Shown here: in pieces, positions 6,771 through 13,861 of the stretch | Layout: each line of letters begins with the position of its first letter | Numbering within the stretch: the first letter of the stretch is position 1 | Origin: CAYLNM01 sp964385045 | Lineage (GTDB): Bacteria; Planctomycetota; Phycisphaerae; Phycisphaerales; SM1A02 | Assembly (NCBI GenBank): GCA_964385045.1 | Contig: CAYLNM010000121.1 | Location: 1 to 14,367 of the forward strand | Direction of reading: 5' to 3' | DNA length: 14,367 nt | Notes under the pieces: generated by a model | The model's database searches: none | The model's input: the letters and a program-made list of their open reading frames with translations, nothing else | What the model was told of the DNA's origin: nothing | Made by a program: the position numbers and the translations under genes

Positions 6771-7238
6771 ATGCGGGAGATCCGCTTCCACCGCCCGGCC
6801 GACGACTGGGGCTGCCTCGCGCCGCGCTCGCCGCACGCCGTGCGGATCGACGGGCTCGAGTGGCCCACGGTCGAGCACTACCTGCTGGCGGAGCGCTTCC
6901 CCGGCGACGAGGCGATGCGGGAGTCGATCCGCCGGTGCCGGGCCGTGTCGGCCGCGCTGCGGGTGGTCATCCGCGAACGGGAGCGGACGCGGGCCGACTG
7001 GTCGGAGGTTCGCGACGCGGTGATGTACCGCGCGCAGCTGGCGAAGTTCACACAGCATCGCGAGCTGGCCGGGCGCCTGCTCGCGACCGGGCACGCGATG
7101 ATCGTCGACCACGCCCACGGCGAGCCCTACTGGGGCGACGGCGGGGACGGGACCGGCCAGAACATGCTCGGCCGCACGCTCATGGCGGTGCGGGAGGAGT
7201 TGCGGCGGGCCCGCATCGAGACCGGATCCCGAGGCTGA
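6771..7238 (+). CDS. NADAR / YbiA-like N-glycosidase
   Basis: A 155-residue NADAR-fold protein. Family members hydrolyse N-glycosidic bonds: riboflavin-pathway intermediates for E. coli YbiA, and ADP-ribose from modified bases for NADAR antitoxins paired with DarT-type toxins. Matching blocks in order: IRFHRP (4-9), IDGLEWPTVEHYLLAERF (26-43) with the family's key Glu in TVEHY (Glu35), DWSEVRDAVMYRAQLAKFTQH (76-96), LLATGHAMIVD (103-113), and PYWGDGGDGTGQNMLGRTLMAVREEL (119-144). The common LSNF stretch reads CLAPRSP. Length is normal for the family. ATG 6771 places the family's first strand at the N-terminus; the in-frame ATG at 6702 would add 23 unmatched residues. GGGA lies 10 nt upstream. 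The neighbouring divergent gene is a sirtuin, another enzyme of NAD/ADP-ribose chemistry. I cannot tell a metabolic YbiA role from a de-ADP-ribosylation role by sequence alone. Confidence 0.9.
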   Translation: MREIRFHRPADDWGCLAPRSPHAVRIDGLEWPTVEHYLLAERFPGDEAMRESIRRCRAVSAALRVVIRERERTRADWSEVRDAVMYRAQLAKFTQHRELAGRLLATGHAMIVDHAHGEPYWGDGGDGTGQNMLGRTLMAVREELRRARIETGSRG

Positions 7239-7255
7239 GCCGCGCGGGCGGCTGC

Positions 7256-7304
7256 GGCGGGCGCCTCGGGTGCCGCCGACACCGCCACCGCCGCCGCGCC
7301 CGCC
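7256..7304. terminator. Inverted repeat between NADAR and the FG-GAP gene
   Basis: GGCGGGCG (7256-7263) can pair with CGCCCGCC (7297-7304) in the 97-bp gap between two convergent genes. The gap is simple GC-rich sequence (repeated CCG), so this is weak evidence for a shared terminator. Confidence 0.25.
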
Positions 7305-7335
7305 CCGATCCGGCCGTCGGGCACGTGCGGCCGCC

Positions 7336-8626
7336 TCAGCTCCAGGCGTCGAGCACGGCCACCAGGTCGGCGAACGCGACGTCGCCGTCCCCGTCGACGT
7401 CGGCCGGGCACGGATCGCCGCCGCCGGGGCAGGGACCGAACGCCGCGAGCACCGCGAGCAGGTCGTCGAGTCCCACGGTGCCGTCGCCGTCCACGTCCGC
7501 CGGGTCGCCGGGCGTCCCGCCTCCGTCCTGCAGGAACACGCTGGTCCCGCCGCAGTGGGCGATCACGAGGTCGAGGTCGCCGTCGCCGTCCAGGTCCATC
7601 GGGGCGACGTCGCTGGTGCCGCTGGGCAGCCACGGGGCCCCGCCCGGCCACGGGTCGTCGAAGCCGCCCGGCGGGTCGGTGCCGAGCCAGATGCGCAGTC
7701 GCCGCGAGCAGTCCTGCGGGAACTCCTGGTCGAGGTCGCACACGAGGATGTCGCGGACGCCNNNNNNNNNNNNNNNNNNNNNNNNNNNNNNNNNNNNNNN
7801 NNNNNNNNNNNNNNNNNNNNNNNNNNNNNNNNNNNNNNNNNNNNNNNNNNNNNNNNNNNNNCCCGGTGGGGAAGGTCACGCCCTGCAGGAGGTCGAGGTC
7901 GCCGTCCTGGTCGTAGTCGCCGAGGGCGCTGGAGCGGACGGCGGGGGTGGCGGCGTTGCCGCCGAGGCGGGCGGAGTCGTCGGTGAAGCCGAGCCAGGTG
8001 CCATCGCCGTTCACGCCGAGGTTGCGGAGGAGCCGGTCGTTCTGGTTCCGCACGCCGACGAAGAGGTCGGGGTAGGGGTCGCCGTCGCCCACGAGGTCGC
8101 CGGCGGCGAGCGTCCACGCGTCGGGGAAGATGCCCGGCGTGGCGTCGGCCGCCGCCTCGAGGCCGAGCCAGACGCCCGCGTCCTCGCCGCGGTTCATGAG
8201 GATCTTCAGCGGCTCGAAGAAGACGCCGTCGGCCACCACGACGTCGAGCCAGCCGTCGGCGTCCAGGTCCACCGCGAGCACGTCGCGGGTTCGCTCGGGG
8301 GCGAGCAGGTCGGGAGCGAGCTCGGCGGTGCGGTCCACGAGCACCCCGTCCTCGTTGAGCAGCAGCACGTTGGGCCGTGGCTGGCCGTCGTTGCCGTTGA
8401 GGCCGCGCCGGCGCCCCACCACCAGGTCCGGGTCGCCGTCGTTGTCGAGGTCGGCGACCGCGTAGTCGCGCTCGACGGTGTCGCCGGCGCCGATCTCGTC
8501 GTCGGCGACGAGCCGCTCGGCGGTGGCGTCGGTGAAGGTGGGCGGGTCGCCGGCGGTGGTGGGGGCGGCGACGACGAGCGGGACGAGCGCCACGAGGACG
8601 CACGCACGGGGGCGGGAACGAGACAT
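7336..8626 (-). CDS. Secreted FG-GAP/VCBS repeat protein with dockerin tail, split by an assembly gap
   Basis: The 5' part (255 residues) and the 3' part (141 residues) of one gene lie either side of 100 Ns. Residues 1-26 are a signal peptide (VLVALVPLVVAAPTTA). The body has integrin-alpha-like FG-GAP repeats with calcium loops: YAVADLDNDGDPDLVVG (55-71), LAVDLDADGWLDVVVADG, AAGDLVGDGDPYPDLFVG, LGDYDQDGDLDLLQG, and after the gap MDLDGDGDLDLVIAHCGG. The C-terminus carries two dockerin-like EF-hand repeats, DVDGDGTVGLDDLLAVLAAF and DVDGDGDVAFADLVAVLDAW, separated by a Cys-containing linker. These tails are typical of Phycisphaerae exported proteins and are presumed to anchor or assemble proteins outside the cell. 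GAGGAG lies 7 nt before the ATG, the best ribosome site in the window. The two parts are in different frames across the Ns, which means nothing if the gap length is arbitrary. Confidence 0.9.
7762..7861. other. Assembly gap of 100 Ns
   Basis: Exactly 100 consecutive Ns, the usual placeholder for a gap of unknown size, inside the FG-GAP protein gene. Near-identical repeats in that gene are a plausible cause of the break. Confidence 0.98.
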
Positions 8627-8702
8627 GGGGGTTCTCCTCGCCCGCCACCGTAGCGACTGTCGTCGCGCCCTCACGGATTCCGGGCGGAAGTTCGTCGGGT
8701 GG

Positions 8703-8717
8703 GCCGGATCGTCCGGC
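8703..8717 (-). terminator. Short hairpin after the PEP-CTERM-like gene
   Basis: GCCGGA-TCG-TCCGGC is a 6-bp stem with a 3-nt loop, about 20 nt past the stop of the gene ending at 8737. No T tract. The 110-bp gap to the next gene's ATG also holds TTCCG-CC-CGGAA on the minus strand. A terminator or operator is possible; either is tentative. Confidence 0.25.
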
Positions 8718-8736
8718 GTCGCGTGGCCTTCCGGCG

Positions 8737-9414
8737 TCAGCGGCCTCGCCTCGTCGCCCGCGGCCGCCTCCGCCGCCGTCCTCCCGCGGCGTGGAGGATC
8801 AGCAGCGACCATGCGGCCGGGCCGGGCACGATGGTGCCGACGTGGAGATCATCGATCGCCCCACCGCCGCCGAACCGATCGAAGATCACGAACTGGTCGA
8901 AGGGCACGTCCGAGACGATCCCCGCGAAGAAGCCGCCGCCCGAGCCGCCGAACTCCGACGAGCGGGCGATCAGCTCGCCGTCGAGGAAGAAGTCGATGGT
9001 GATCAAGCCCGGGTGGTGCACTCCGAGGGCCGTCGCCGTTCCGTCGAGTGACACGGTGATGCCGGCGTCTCCGAACGAGAGACCCGCCCCGTCGCGCGGG
9101 AAGGTCTCGAACGAGCAGCAGACGACGACCGGGCCCGGGGCGAACGTCACGCCCAGGTCCCGGTACTGATCCGTGATCGGCGTGAGGTCGTCGAAGCCGG
9201 TGAAGTCGATGGTCTGGAACCCGCCGGACTGCGTGGACCAGGTCTCGAAGTCCGTGAGCTCCAGCAGCACGCCGCCGGCCGCCGGGCGGACGAGCAGGCA
9301 GGCGAGGAGCAGCGAGAGACACACGGAGATCACGCGGGGCGCACGGCCGGGACGCGCGTCGTGATGGTCGCCACGGCATCGAGCCGCGGCACGTCGAGCG
9401 GGGGCGTCGGTCAC
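8737..9414 (-). CDS. PEP-CTERM-like surface protein
   Basis: A 225-residue exported protein. A polar Arg-rich start (1-27) leads into a hydrophobic signal segment VISVCLSLLLACLLV (28-42). The mature part is a beta-rich domain of a type common in planctomycete secreted proteins: FQTIDFTGFDDLTPITDQY (66-84), DLGVTF (86-91), GITVSLDGTATALGVHH (118-134), FFAGIVSDVPFDQFVIFD (162-179) and AIDDLHVG (186-193). The C-terminus is a sorting signal: VPGPA (196-200), hydrophobic AWSLLILHAAG (201-211), then RRRRRPRATRRGR. This follows the PEP-CTERM layout with VPGP in place of VPEP; the hydrophobic segment is short. Family knowledge predicts processing by an exosortase, which is not in the window. The GTG at 9414 was chosen because it overlaps the upstream stop as GTGA and has GGAG 7 nt before it; GTG 9333 is an alternative that would start at the hydrophobic segment. 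Confidence 0.82.
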   Translation of the reverse strand: MTDAPARRAAARCRGDHHDARPGRAPRVISVCLSLLLACLLVRPAAGGVLLELTDFETWSTQSGGFQTIDFTGFDDLTPITDQYRDLGVTFAPGPVVVCCSFETFPRDGAGLSFGDAGITVSLDGTATALGVHHPGLITIDFFLDGELIARSSEFGGSGGGFFAGIVSDVPFDQFVIFDRFGGGGAIDDLHVGTIVPGPAAWSLLILHAAGGRRRRRPRATRRGR

Positions 9415-9425
9415 GGGTCGGCTCC
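9411..9425 (-). promoter_or_regulatory. GTGA stop/start overlap with Shine-Dalgarno
   Basis: The beta-helix gene ends in TGA and the PEP-CTERM-like gene starts with GTG within the same four bases (GTGA, 9414-9411). GGAG at 9425-9422, inside the last codons of the upstream gene, is 7 nt from the GTG. This layout implies a single transcript and translational coupling. Confidence 0.65.
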
Positions 9426-11966
9426 GGGGTCGCAGGAGGTGGCCCACGCGGCGAGGACGACGAGCAGATCGTCGAGGCCGACCCCGCCGTCGCACGTCAG
9501 ATCGGCGTCGAGCGCAGTCGGATCGTCCCACGCCGCGAGAACGGCGAGCAGGTCGTCGAGGTCCACCGTGCCCGAGGCGTCGAGATCGGCGTCGCAGCCG
9601 CCGGCCGCGCGTTCGAGGGCCCCGAGATCGACGACCGCCGCCGCCGGGTCGCCGGGCAGCGGCGTCCCGGTGTCGGGGACCGCCGGGTCGTCGAGGATTC
9701 GCGGACCGACCCGGGCATCGAGCGGCAGCGCCTCCGTCACGTCGCCGTCGCCGTCGAGATCCGCCGCGTCGGCCGGCAGGGCCGGGCTCGGGCCGGCGTC
9801 GACGGCGGGCGAGCACGGCCGCAGCCGCAGGTCGCCCGCCGCGGCGTCGCGGAACCGGGGATCGAGATCGCGGATCCCGGCTCCGGGCCAACCGCCGGTG
9901 ACGATCGAGTCGGTCGCGTCGAGCGTTCCGTCCGGCGACACCCAGATGGGGGCTCCGTCGTCGTCGCCGGCGAGGATCGAACCCGTCAGCGTCGCCGACG
10001 CGCCGATGCCGTCCACCGCGAAGGCCGTGCCGGCGGGAGAGACGCCGCCCGCCATCGTGACGAACCGCAGGTCGGCCGATGCCCCGCGCGACACGAGGAC
10101 CGCGCCGCCGATCGTCGTCGCCGCGTTGCCCGCGAAGGCCACCGACGCGGCGTCGAGGTGAGCGTCCGGGCCGTCCACGCGGATCGCGCCGCCGCGGGCT
10201 GCGGTGTGCCCCGTGAACCGGCTGGCCAGCAGGGTCACCGTGCCGCCGCCGAGGACCGGATCCTGCCGGATCGCGATCGCCCCGCCCGAGACTTCCGCCT
10301 CGTTGCCCGCGAAGACCGATCGCTGGATCCGAACGTCGGTCGATCCCGTGACGAGGATGGCCCCGCCGCTCGCGCCCGTACTGTTGCCGACGAATCGTGC
10401 GTCGTCGATCACGACGCCGCCGGTCACGGGCCCCAGCACCAGGGGCGACCGCGGGCTCGAATCGAGCGGCGGGGGCGAGATCCGGCCGGCCCGGCATCCC
10501 AGCATCCGCAGGCGATCGATCGTCGCCGCGCCCTCGCTGCGCAGCCGGAGGATCGAGTCGAACGAGGACACCGCGTCGAACGTGACGTCGGCGATGCCGA
10601 CGCCGTCCGGACCCGAGTGGAGCTCGGCCGTCAGCCGCTCGAGATCGAAGACGACGTCGGAAAGCTCGTGCCGATCGTGCCCGAACGCATTCAAGCGGGC
10701 CGTCGTCCCCTCGATCCGCGAGGCCTCGTCGATGAGCAGCCGCGGGGAACGGTCGGTCCCTCCGCCGATGGGTGAGCCGTCGAAGCTCAGCTCCGCGTCC
10801 TGCGCCTCGAGGCGAACGGCGCTCAGGCGTACGGCTCCGCGGCCGGTGATCGTCATGCCGCCCGGCATCGACAGACCGTCGGCGAAGACGACGTCCGAGT
10901 CGACGATCTCGAAGACGTCGCGCACGTCCACGCCGAAGCGCCGGACCTCGCCGCGGAAGTCGGTGATCCGGACGGAGCTCCCGAGCCCGCCCACGAGCGG
11001 GGGCAACGGCGAGCCGTCCGTGGTGCCCGGTTCACCGCGAATCTCCGCGGCGCCGTCGACCAGCACCCGCACGAGGCCGAGGAGGTTCGGATCGACGAGG
11101 CCGCCGTCGAAGCGGGCGAGTGCTCCCGTCCCGCGCGCGATCAGCACGTCGGCGTTCGGCGAACGCAGGCCGGTGGTCCCGACGTCCACGAGCGTGAGCA
11201 CGCCGGCGTCGGCGAGGCCGATCGCGCCGAAGATGGACGACGTGGTGCTTTCGGCCACCGACGAGCTGCGGACGGTCAGGGCCGCCCCGGACGTCGCCTC
11301 CAGGATGGATCCGAAGGACGTGGCGTCACCGGCGTCGTGGCCGATGACGGAGGTGCCCACGACGTCGCCCGTCGCTGCGGCTCCGAGCGAGAGGGCGGCG
11401 CCTCGCGGGGCACGGTTGCCTTCGAGGATGGAGTCCATGATCGTCACGTCGCCGCCGAAGGCCTGGATCGCGCCGCCGCTCACGGTGGCGGCGCAATCGG
11501 CGATGCGGATCCGCGTCGCAAGCAACGATGCGTCGGTCCCGGAGAGGCGGATCGCGCCGCCCGCCGTCGCTCGCCCGTTGACCAGCGCGAGGTCCTCCAG
11601 CACCACCGCGGCCGACTCGATGCGGAGGAGGGAGGCGTCGCCCTCCCCGTCGATCACCGAGGCCTTGGCGCCCGCCCCACGGATCGTGATCGACCGCGTG
11701 ATCGGCGCCAGGGAGGTGTTGCCCGAGCCCGTGAACCTCCCGGCGAGCAGACGGATCGCGTCGCCGTCCTCGCTCGCCGCGATCGCGGTCGCGAGGTCCG
11801 GCCAGTCGGGGCTCGGGACGACGCGCTCGACCGCGGCGCCGGCGCGGGAGGTGGCCGCGAACGCGAGGGCCAGGGCGACGAGGACGCCGAGCCGGCCGTG
11901 TGCCCGCGGCTGGCCAGTGGCCGTCGCGCGGCAGCGGATGAGGGCAGGGAACGGACGCGGAAGCAT
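9411..11966 (-). CDS. Secreted parallel beta-helix protein with choice-of-anchor-Q-like region and dockerin tail
   Basis: An 851-residue exported protein. After a 26-residue polar start, LGVLVALALAFAATSRAGA (26-44) is a signal peptide. WPDLATAIAASEDGDAIRLLAGRF begins a right-handed beta-helix, the fold of pectate lyases and polymorphic outer membrane proteins. Its rungs carry SITIRGAG (92-99), GGAIRLSG (137-144), SGGAIQAFGG (163-172) and a later set with the FxGNxAxxxGGAI pattern, for example VFAGNEAEVSGGAIAI and RFTGHTAARGGAIRV. CSPAVDAGPSPALPADAADLDGDG matches the choice-of-anchor-Q type ending. Residues 791-851 are two dockerin-like repeats, DLDASGTVDLDDLLAVLAAW and DLTCDGGVGLDDLLVVLAAW, bracketed by cysteines. 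Substrate or binding partner cannot be read from the sequence; polysaccharide binding or adhesion is typical of the fold. ATG 11966 has no strong ribosome site but is the last ATG before the signal peptide. Coupled to the downstream PEP-CTERM-like gene. Confidence 0.9.
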   Translation of the reverse strand: MLPRPFPALIRCRATATGQPRAHGRLGVLVALALAFAATSRAGAAVERVVPSPDWPDLATAIAASEDGDAIRLLAGRFTGSGNTSLAPITRSITIRGAGAKASVIDGEGDASLLRIESAAVVLEDLALVNGRATAGGAIRLSGTDASLLATRIRIADCAATVSGGAIQAFGGDVTIMDSILEGNRAPRGAALSLGAAATGDVVGTSVIGHDAGDATSFGSILEATSGAALTVRSSSVAESTTSSIFGAIGLADAGVLTLVDVGTTGLRSPNADVLIARGTGALARFDGGLVDPNLLGLVRVLVDGAAEIRGEPGTTDGSPLPPLVGGLGSSVRITDFRGEVRRFGVDVRDVFEIVDSDVVFADGLSMPGGMTITGRGAVRLSAVRLEAQDAELSFDGSPIGGGTDRSPRLLIDEASRIEGTTARLNAFGHDRHELSDVVFDLERLTAELHSGPDGVGIADVTFDAVSSFDSILRLRSEGAATIDRLRMLGCRAGRISPPPLDSSPRSPLVLGPVTGGVVIDDARFVGNSTGASGGAILVTGSTDVRIQRSVFAGNEAEVSGGAIAIRQDPVLGGGTVTLLASRFTGHTAARGGAIRVDGPDAHLDAASVAFAGNAATTIGGAVLVSRGASADLRFVTMAGGVSPAGTAFAVDGIGASATLTGSILAGDDDGAPIWVSPDGTLDATDSIVTGGWPGAGIRDLDPRFRDAAAGDLRLRPCSPAVDAGPSPALPADAADLDGDGDVTEALPLDARVGPRILDDPAVPDTGTPLPGDPAAAVVDLGALERAAGGCDADLDASGTVDLDDLLAVLAAWDDPTALDADLTCDGGVGLDDLLVVLAAWATSCDPGADP

Positions 11967-12048
11967 CGGGAGGCCCCGGGGGCGAGCGCGGTGGGCTGGC
12001 CCGTGAGAATCGACCGCACAGGTCCTTCGGCACGGACGTCCAAGACCA

Positions 12049-12076
12049 CGTCGCCAAAGAGAATGCTTCGGCGACG
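12049..12076 (-). other. 28-nt hairpin in the leader of the beta-helix gene
   Basis: On the minus strand CGTCGCCGAAG and CTTTGGCGACG form an 11-bp stem with one G-U pair around a 6-nt loop (CATTCT). On the plus strand the same position is an A-C mismatch, so the fold favours minus-strand RNA. It starts 83 nt upstream of the ATG at 11966 and lies downstream of the preceding terminator, so it probably belongs to the 5' leader or promoter region of that gene. Confidence 0.45.
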
Positions 12077-12112
12077 ACGTGCCACTGCGAAGGTACCGAA
12101 TGCGGTTGGTCG

Positions 12113-12141
12113 TTAAAAGCCCCGCGAGGGAAACGCGGGGC
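12113..12141 (-). terminator. Rho-independent terminator
   Basis: On the minus strand a perfect 8-bp stem GCCCCGCG / CGCGGGGC with a 7-nt loop (TTTCCCT) is followed at once by TTTTAA. This is the only textbook intrinsic terminator in the window. It ends the unit containing the lipoprotein gene and the decayed dockerin tail, and isolates the beta-helix gene downstream. Confidence 0.8.
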
Positions 12142-12183
12142 CGGCTTCCACGTCCCACCACCGGCCGATGCTTTGCGATCGGC

Positions 12184-12346
12184 TCACGTCAGGGCGACGA
12201 GCAACGCGAGCAGGCCGTCGAACCCGTCTGCCCTATCACCCTCGAGGGCGACGGGGACGGGTGAGCGGCTCGAGGAGGCCATAGCCGTCGCAGGTCGTCG
12301 AGGTCGCGATCGCGGTCGCCAAGACGATCGTGCGGATCGACCGAAG
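12184..12346 (-). pseudogene. Decayed dockerin tail, frameshifted
   Basis: The DNA aligns along its whole length with the dockerin tail at 13862-14035: both end in GCTCGCGTTGCTCGTCGCCCTG plus a TGA close behind, and both contain GAGCCGCTCA- or GGCCGCTCA-type joins and CTTCGGnCGATC at the far end. Here the second repeat reads VALEGDRADGFDGLLALLVALT against ADLDGDGVVAFDDLLALLVALR, and the first reads DRLGDRDRDLDDLRRLW against DLDGDCDLDADDLRRLL but in another frame, consistent with a one-base deletion between them. Calcium-loop aspartates are mutated. No start codon or body is attached; it begins 16 nt after the stop of the lipoprotein gene. The intrinsic terminator at 12113-12141 may originally have belonged to this lost gene. 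Confidence 0.75.
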
Positions 12347-12362
12347 TGCGACGGGCGGCACA

Positions 12363-13799
12363 TCAATACAGGAGTGACGGTCGAGAGGGCCAGGTTGGAC
12401 GTCCTGCATCAAGGAGATACTGCGTATCCTTTGCCATGGCGCGGAGCACCCACCCCTTTCCGATCTCCGGCTCCGCGAGAGCGTTGATCCGTGCCAGCAC
12501 CTCCTCCGCGAGGTCCGAACGTTCTCCCGGGTCGCCCTGAAGCTCGAGCCAATCTCGCGCTAATCCTTCGACATGGTCGCAGAAAGCAACCTCCGCGCGC
12601 AAGATTCGAAGACGATTGCGCGAGTGCACCTCGCGGGCAGCCATGGTTGCCGAAAGGGGCATGCTTCCGGTGAGCATTCTCCGCGTGTAGTCCAGTTCCC
12701 ATCTCCGCTTCATCCTGTCGAACGACGCAACGGCCACGGCGTCTGCTTCCTCCCGGAGCGTACGAGCGAAACGAAGTGCGTCCGTCTCGATCCCGGAGTC
12801 GCGGGAGATCAACTCCAAGACGTCGGAGTAGGCGTCGACAGCGTCATTCGTCGGATTCGAGAGCCATTCGGGCCATGTCCGGGACTCCCACTTCCATCGG
12901 AGCGCGATCGCGTTCTCTTCGGAGAAGAGGGCGAACACGGATTTCATCAACTGGTCCACCTGCTGAGCGAACGCCCATCGCGCTCTTCGCCCTTGAGCCA
13001 CATCGCGGCTTCGGGCGGCACCCATTTCTCGCCGTACGGCCGCGGCCTCAGTGGCCGGCAGGCCACTCGTTCGTTCCCCCAGTTCCGCAAAGAACCGTGC
13101 GGCGCCCAGCGCACGAGGTGTTGCGACCTTGAATTCCCGCGCCGCTCCGTCCGCGATGGACAAGGAAGCTCTGCGATAGACGTCGGACCGAATGATCTCG
13201 CGGAACTCCCCGGCGACTGTTTCGTCAAGCGAATCGACGGCTTCACGTAACCACGTCAGGGGATCCTCGTCAGTCCAAGGGTGCGTCGATCGGGTAGCAG
13301 AGAAATACACCATCCGCTGGGCCGACAATGCCGCCTGCTCCAGCTCCTCGTGGCGATCCTCGGCAAGAAGATCCCGAAACTGCATCGCGGCGGCCCAGTA
13401 GCGGTCTGCCACCATCTCGACGAGAGTGTCACGTGACCGAAGCGCTTTCTCGTACAAGGCGACGGCCTCGTCAGTCATCAACGAACCCGACTCCTCGGTC
13501 AGCAAGGCGATTTGCTCGACGAGATCCGATTGCTCTCTTGCCTGAGTCGCGGAAAGGACTTCGAGTTCACGGGACGCTTCAAGCCACAGCCTCTTCCATT
13601 GCCGTGATTGGTCGTCCGACAGATCGAGCGCTTCGCCGATCGTCGCCCAATCATCCTGCGAAAGAAGGGCAGGGCGGGGGATCCCGACTGGTGCGACTTC
13701 CGCTGAGGCGGCGACCATCGGCTGATCTGCATGGGCGGGCACGCTCGGGGTGGAGCAGCTTCCAAGCATGAGCAATACAAGATGATGCACGAGATTCAT
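12363..13799 (-). CDS. Helical lipoprotein of unknown function
   Basis: A 478-residue protein I do not recognise. MNLVHHLVLLMLGSC (1-15) is a short signal with a plausible lipobox, Leu-Gly-Ser-Cys15, so it is probably lipid-anchored and faces the periplasm. The rest is almost all predicted amphipathic helix with few Gly/Pro: LSDDQSRQWKRLWLEASRELEVL, QSDLVEQIALLTEE, ALRSRDTLVEMVADRYWAAAMQFRDLLAEDRHEELEQAA and, near the end, LRILRAEVAFCDHVEGLARDWLEL. The spacing recalls Spy/CpxP-like or other helical periplasmic proteins, but no diagnostic motif is seen. ATG 13799 is forced by an in-frame stop 27 nt upstream; the ribosome site is weak (GGA about 10 nt away). It lies 62 nt after a dockerin-tailed gene on the same strand, so co-transcription is likely. 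GC is about 60% in rows counted, well below the genes to the left. Confidence 0.8.
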   Translation of the reverse strand: MNLVHHLVLLMLGSCSTPSVPAHADQPMVAASAEVAPVGIPRPALLSQDDWATIGEALDLSDDQSRQWKRLWLEASRELEVLSATQAREQSDLVEQIALLTEESGSLMTDEAVALYEKALRSRDTLVEMVADRYWAAAMQFRDLLAEDRHEELEQAALSAQRMVYFSATRSTHPWTDEDPLTWLREAVDSLDETVAGEFREIIRSDVYRRASLSIADGAAREFKVATPRALGAARFFAELGERTSGLPATEAAAVRREMGAARSRDVAQGRRARWAFAQQVDQLMKSVFALFSEENAIALRWKWESRTWPEWLSNPTNDAVDAYSDVLELISRDSGIETDALRFARTLREEADAVAVASFDRMKRRWELDYTRRMLTGSMPLSATMAAREVHSRNRLRILRAEVAFCDHVEGLARDWLELQGDPGERSDLAEEVLARINALAEPEIGKGWVLRAMAKDTQYLLDAGRPTWPSRPSLLY

Positions 13800-13861
13800 C
13801 GCAGTGATCCGTCGATACTTCGAAAGTCAGGTCTCCTTCGCGTCGCGGTCTCGCTGCATTG

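Noticed and set aside
7239..7335. CCG-rich simple repeats as a microsatellite of interest
   Set aside because: Short, imperfect and expected at this GC content.
7336..8626. Frameshift or two separate genes in the FG-GAP protein
   Set aside because: The frame change spans a 100-N gap of unknown true length, and both sides carry FG-GAP repeats.
10204..12006. 600-residue plus-strand open frame
   Set aside because: It is antisense to the beta-helix gene, Ser/Arg/Pro-rich, and mirrors that gene's codon positions.
12184..12366. 60-residue minus-strand frame as a genuine small gene
   Set aside because: Its C-terminal half is a mutated dockerin repeat and the first repeat lies in another frame, so it is better explained as a decayed tail.
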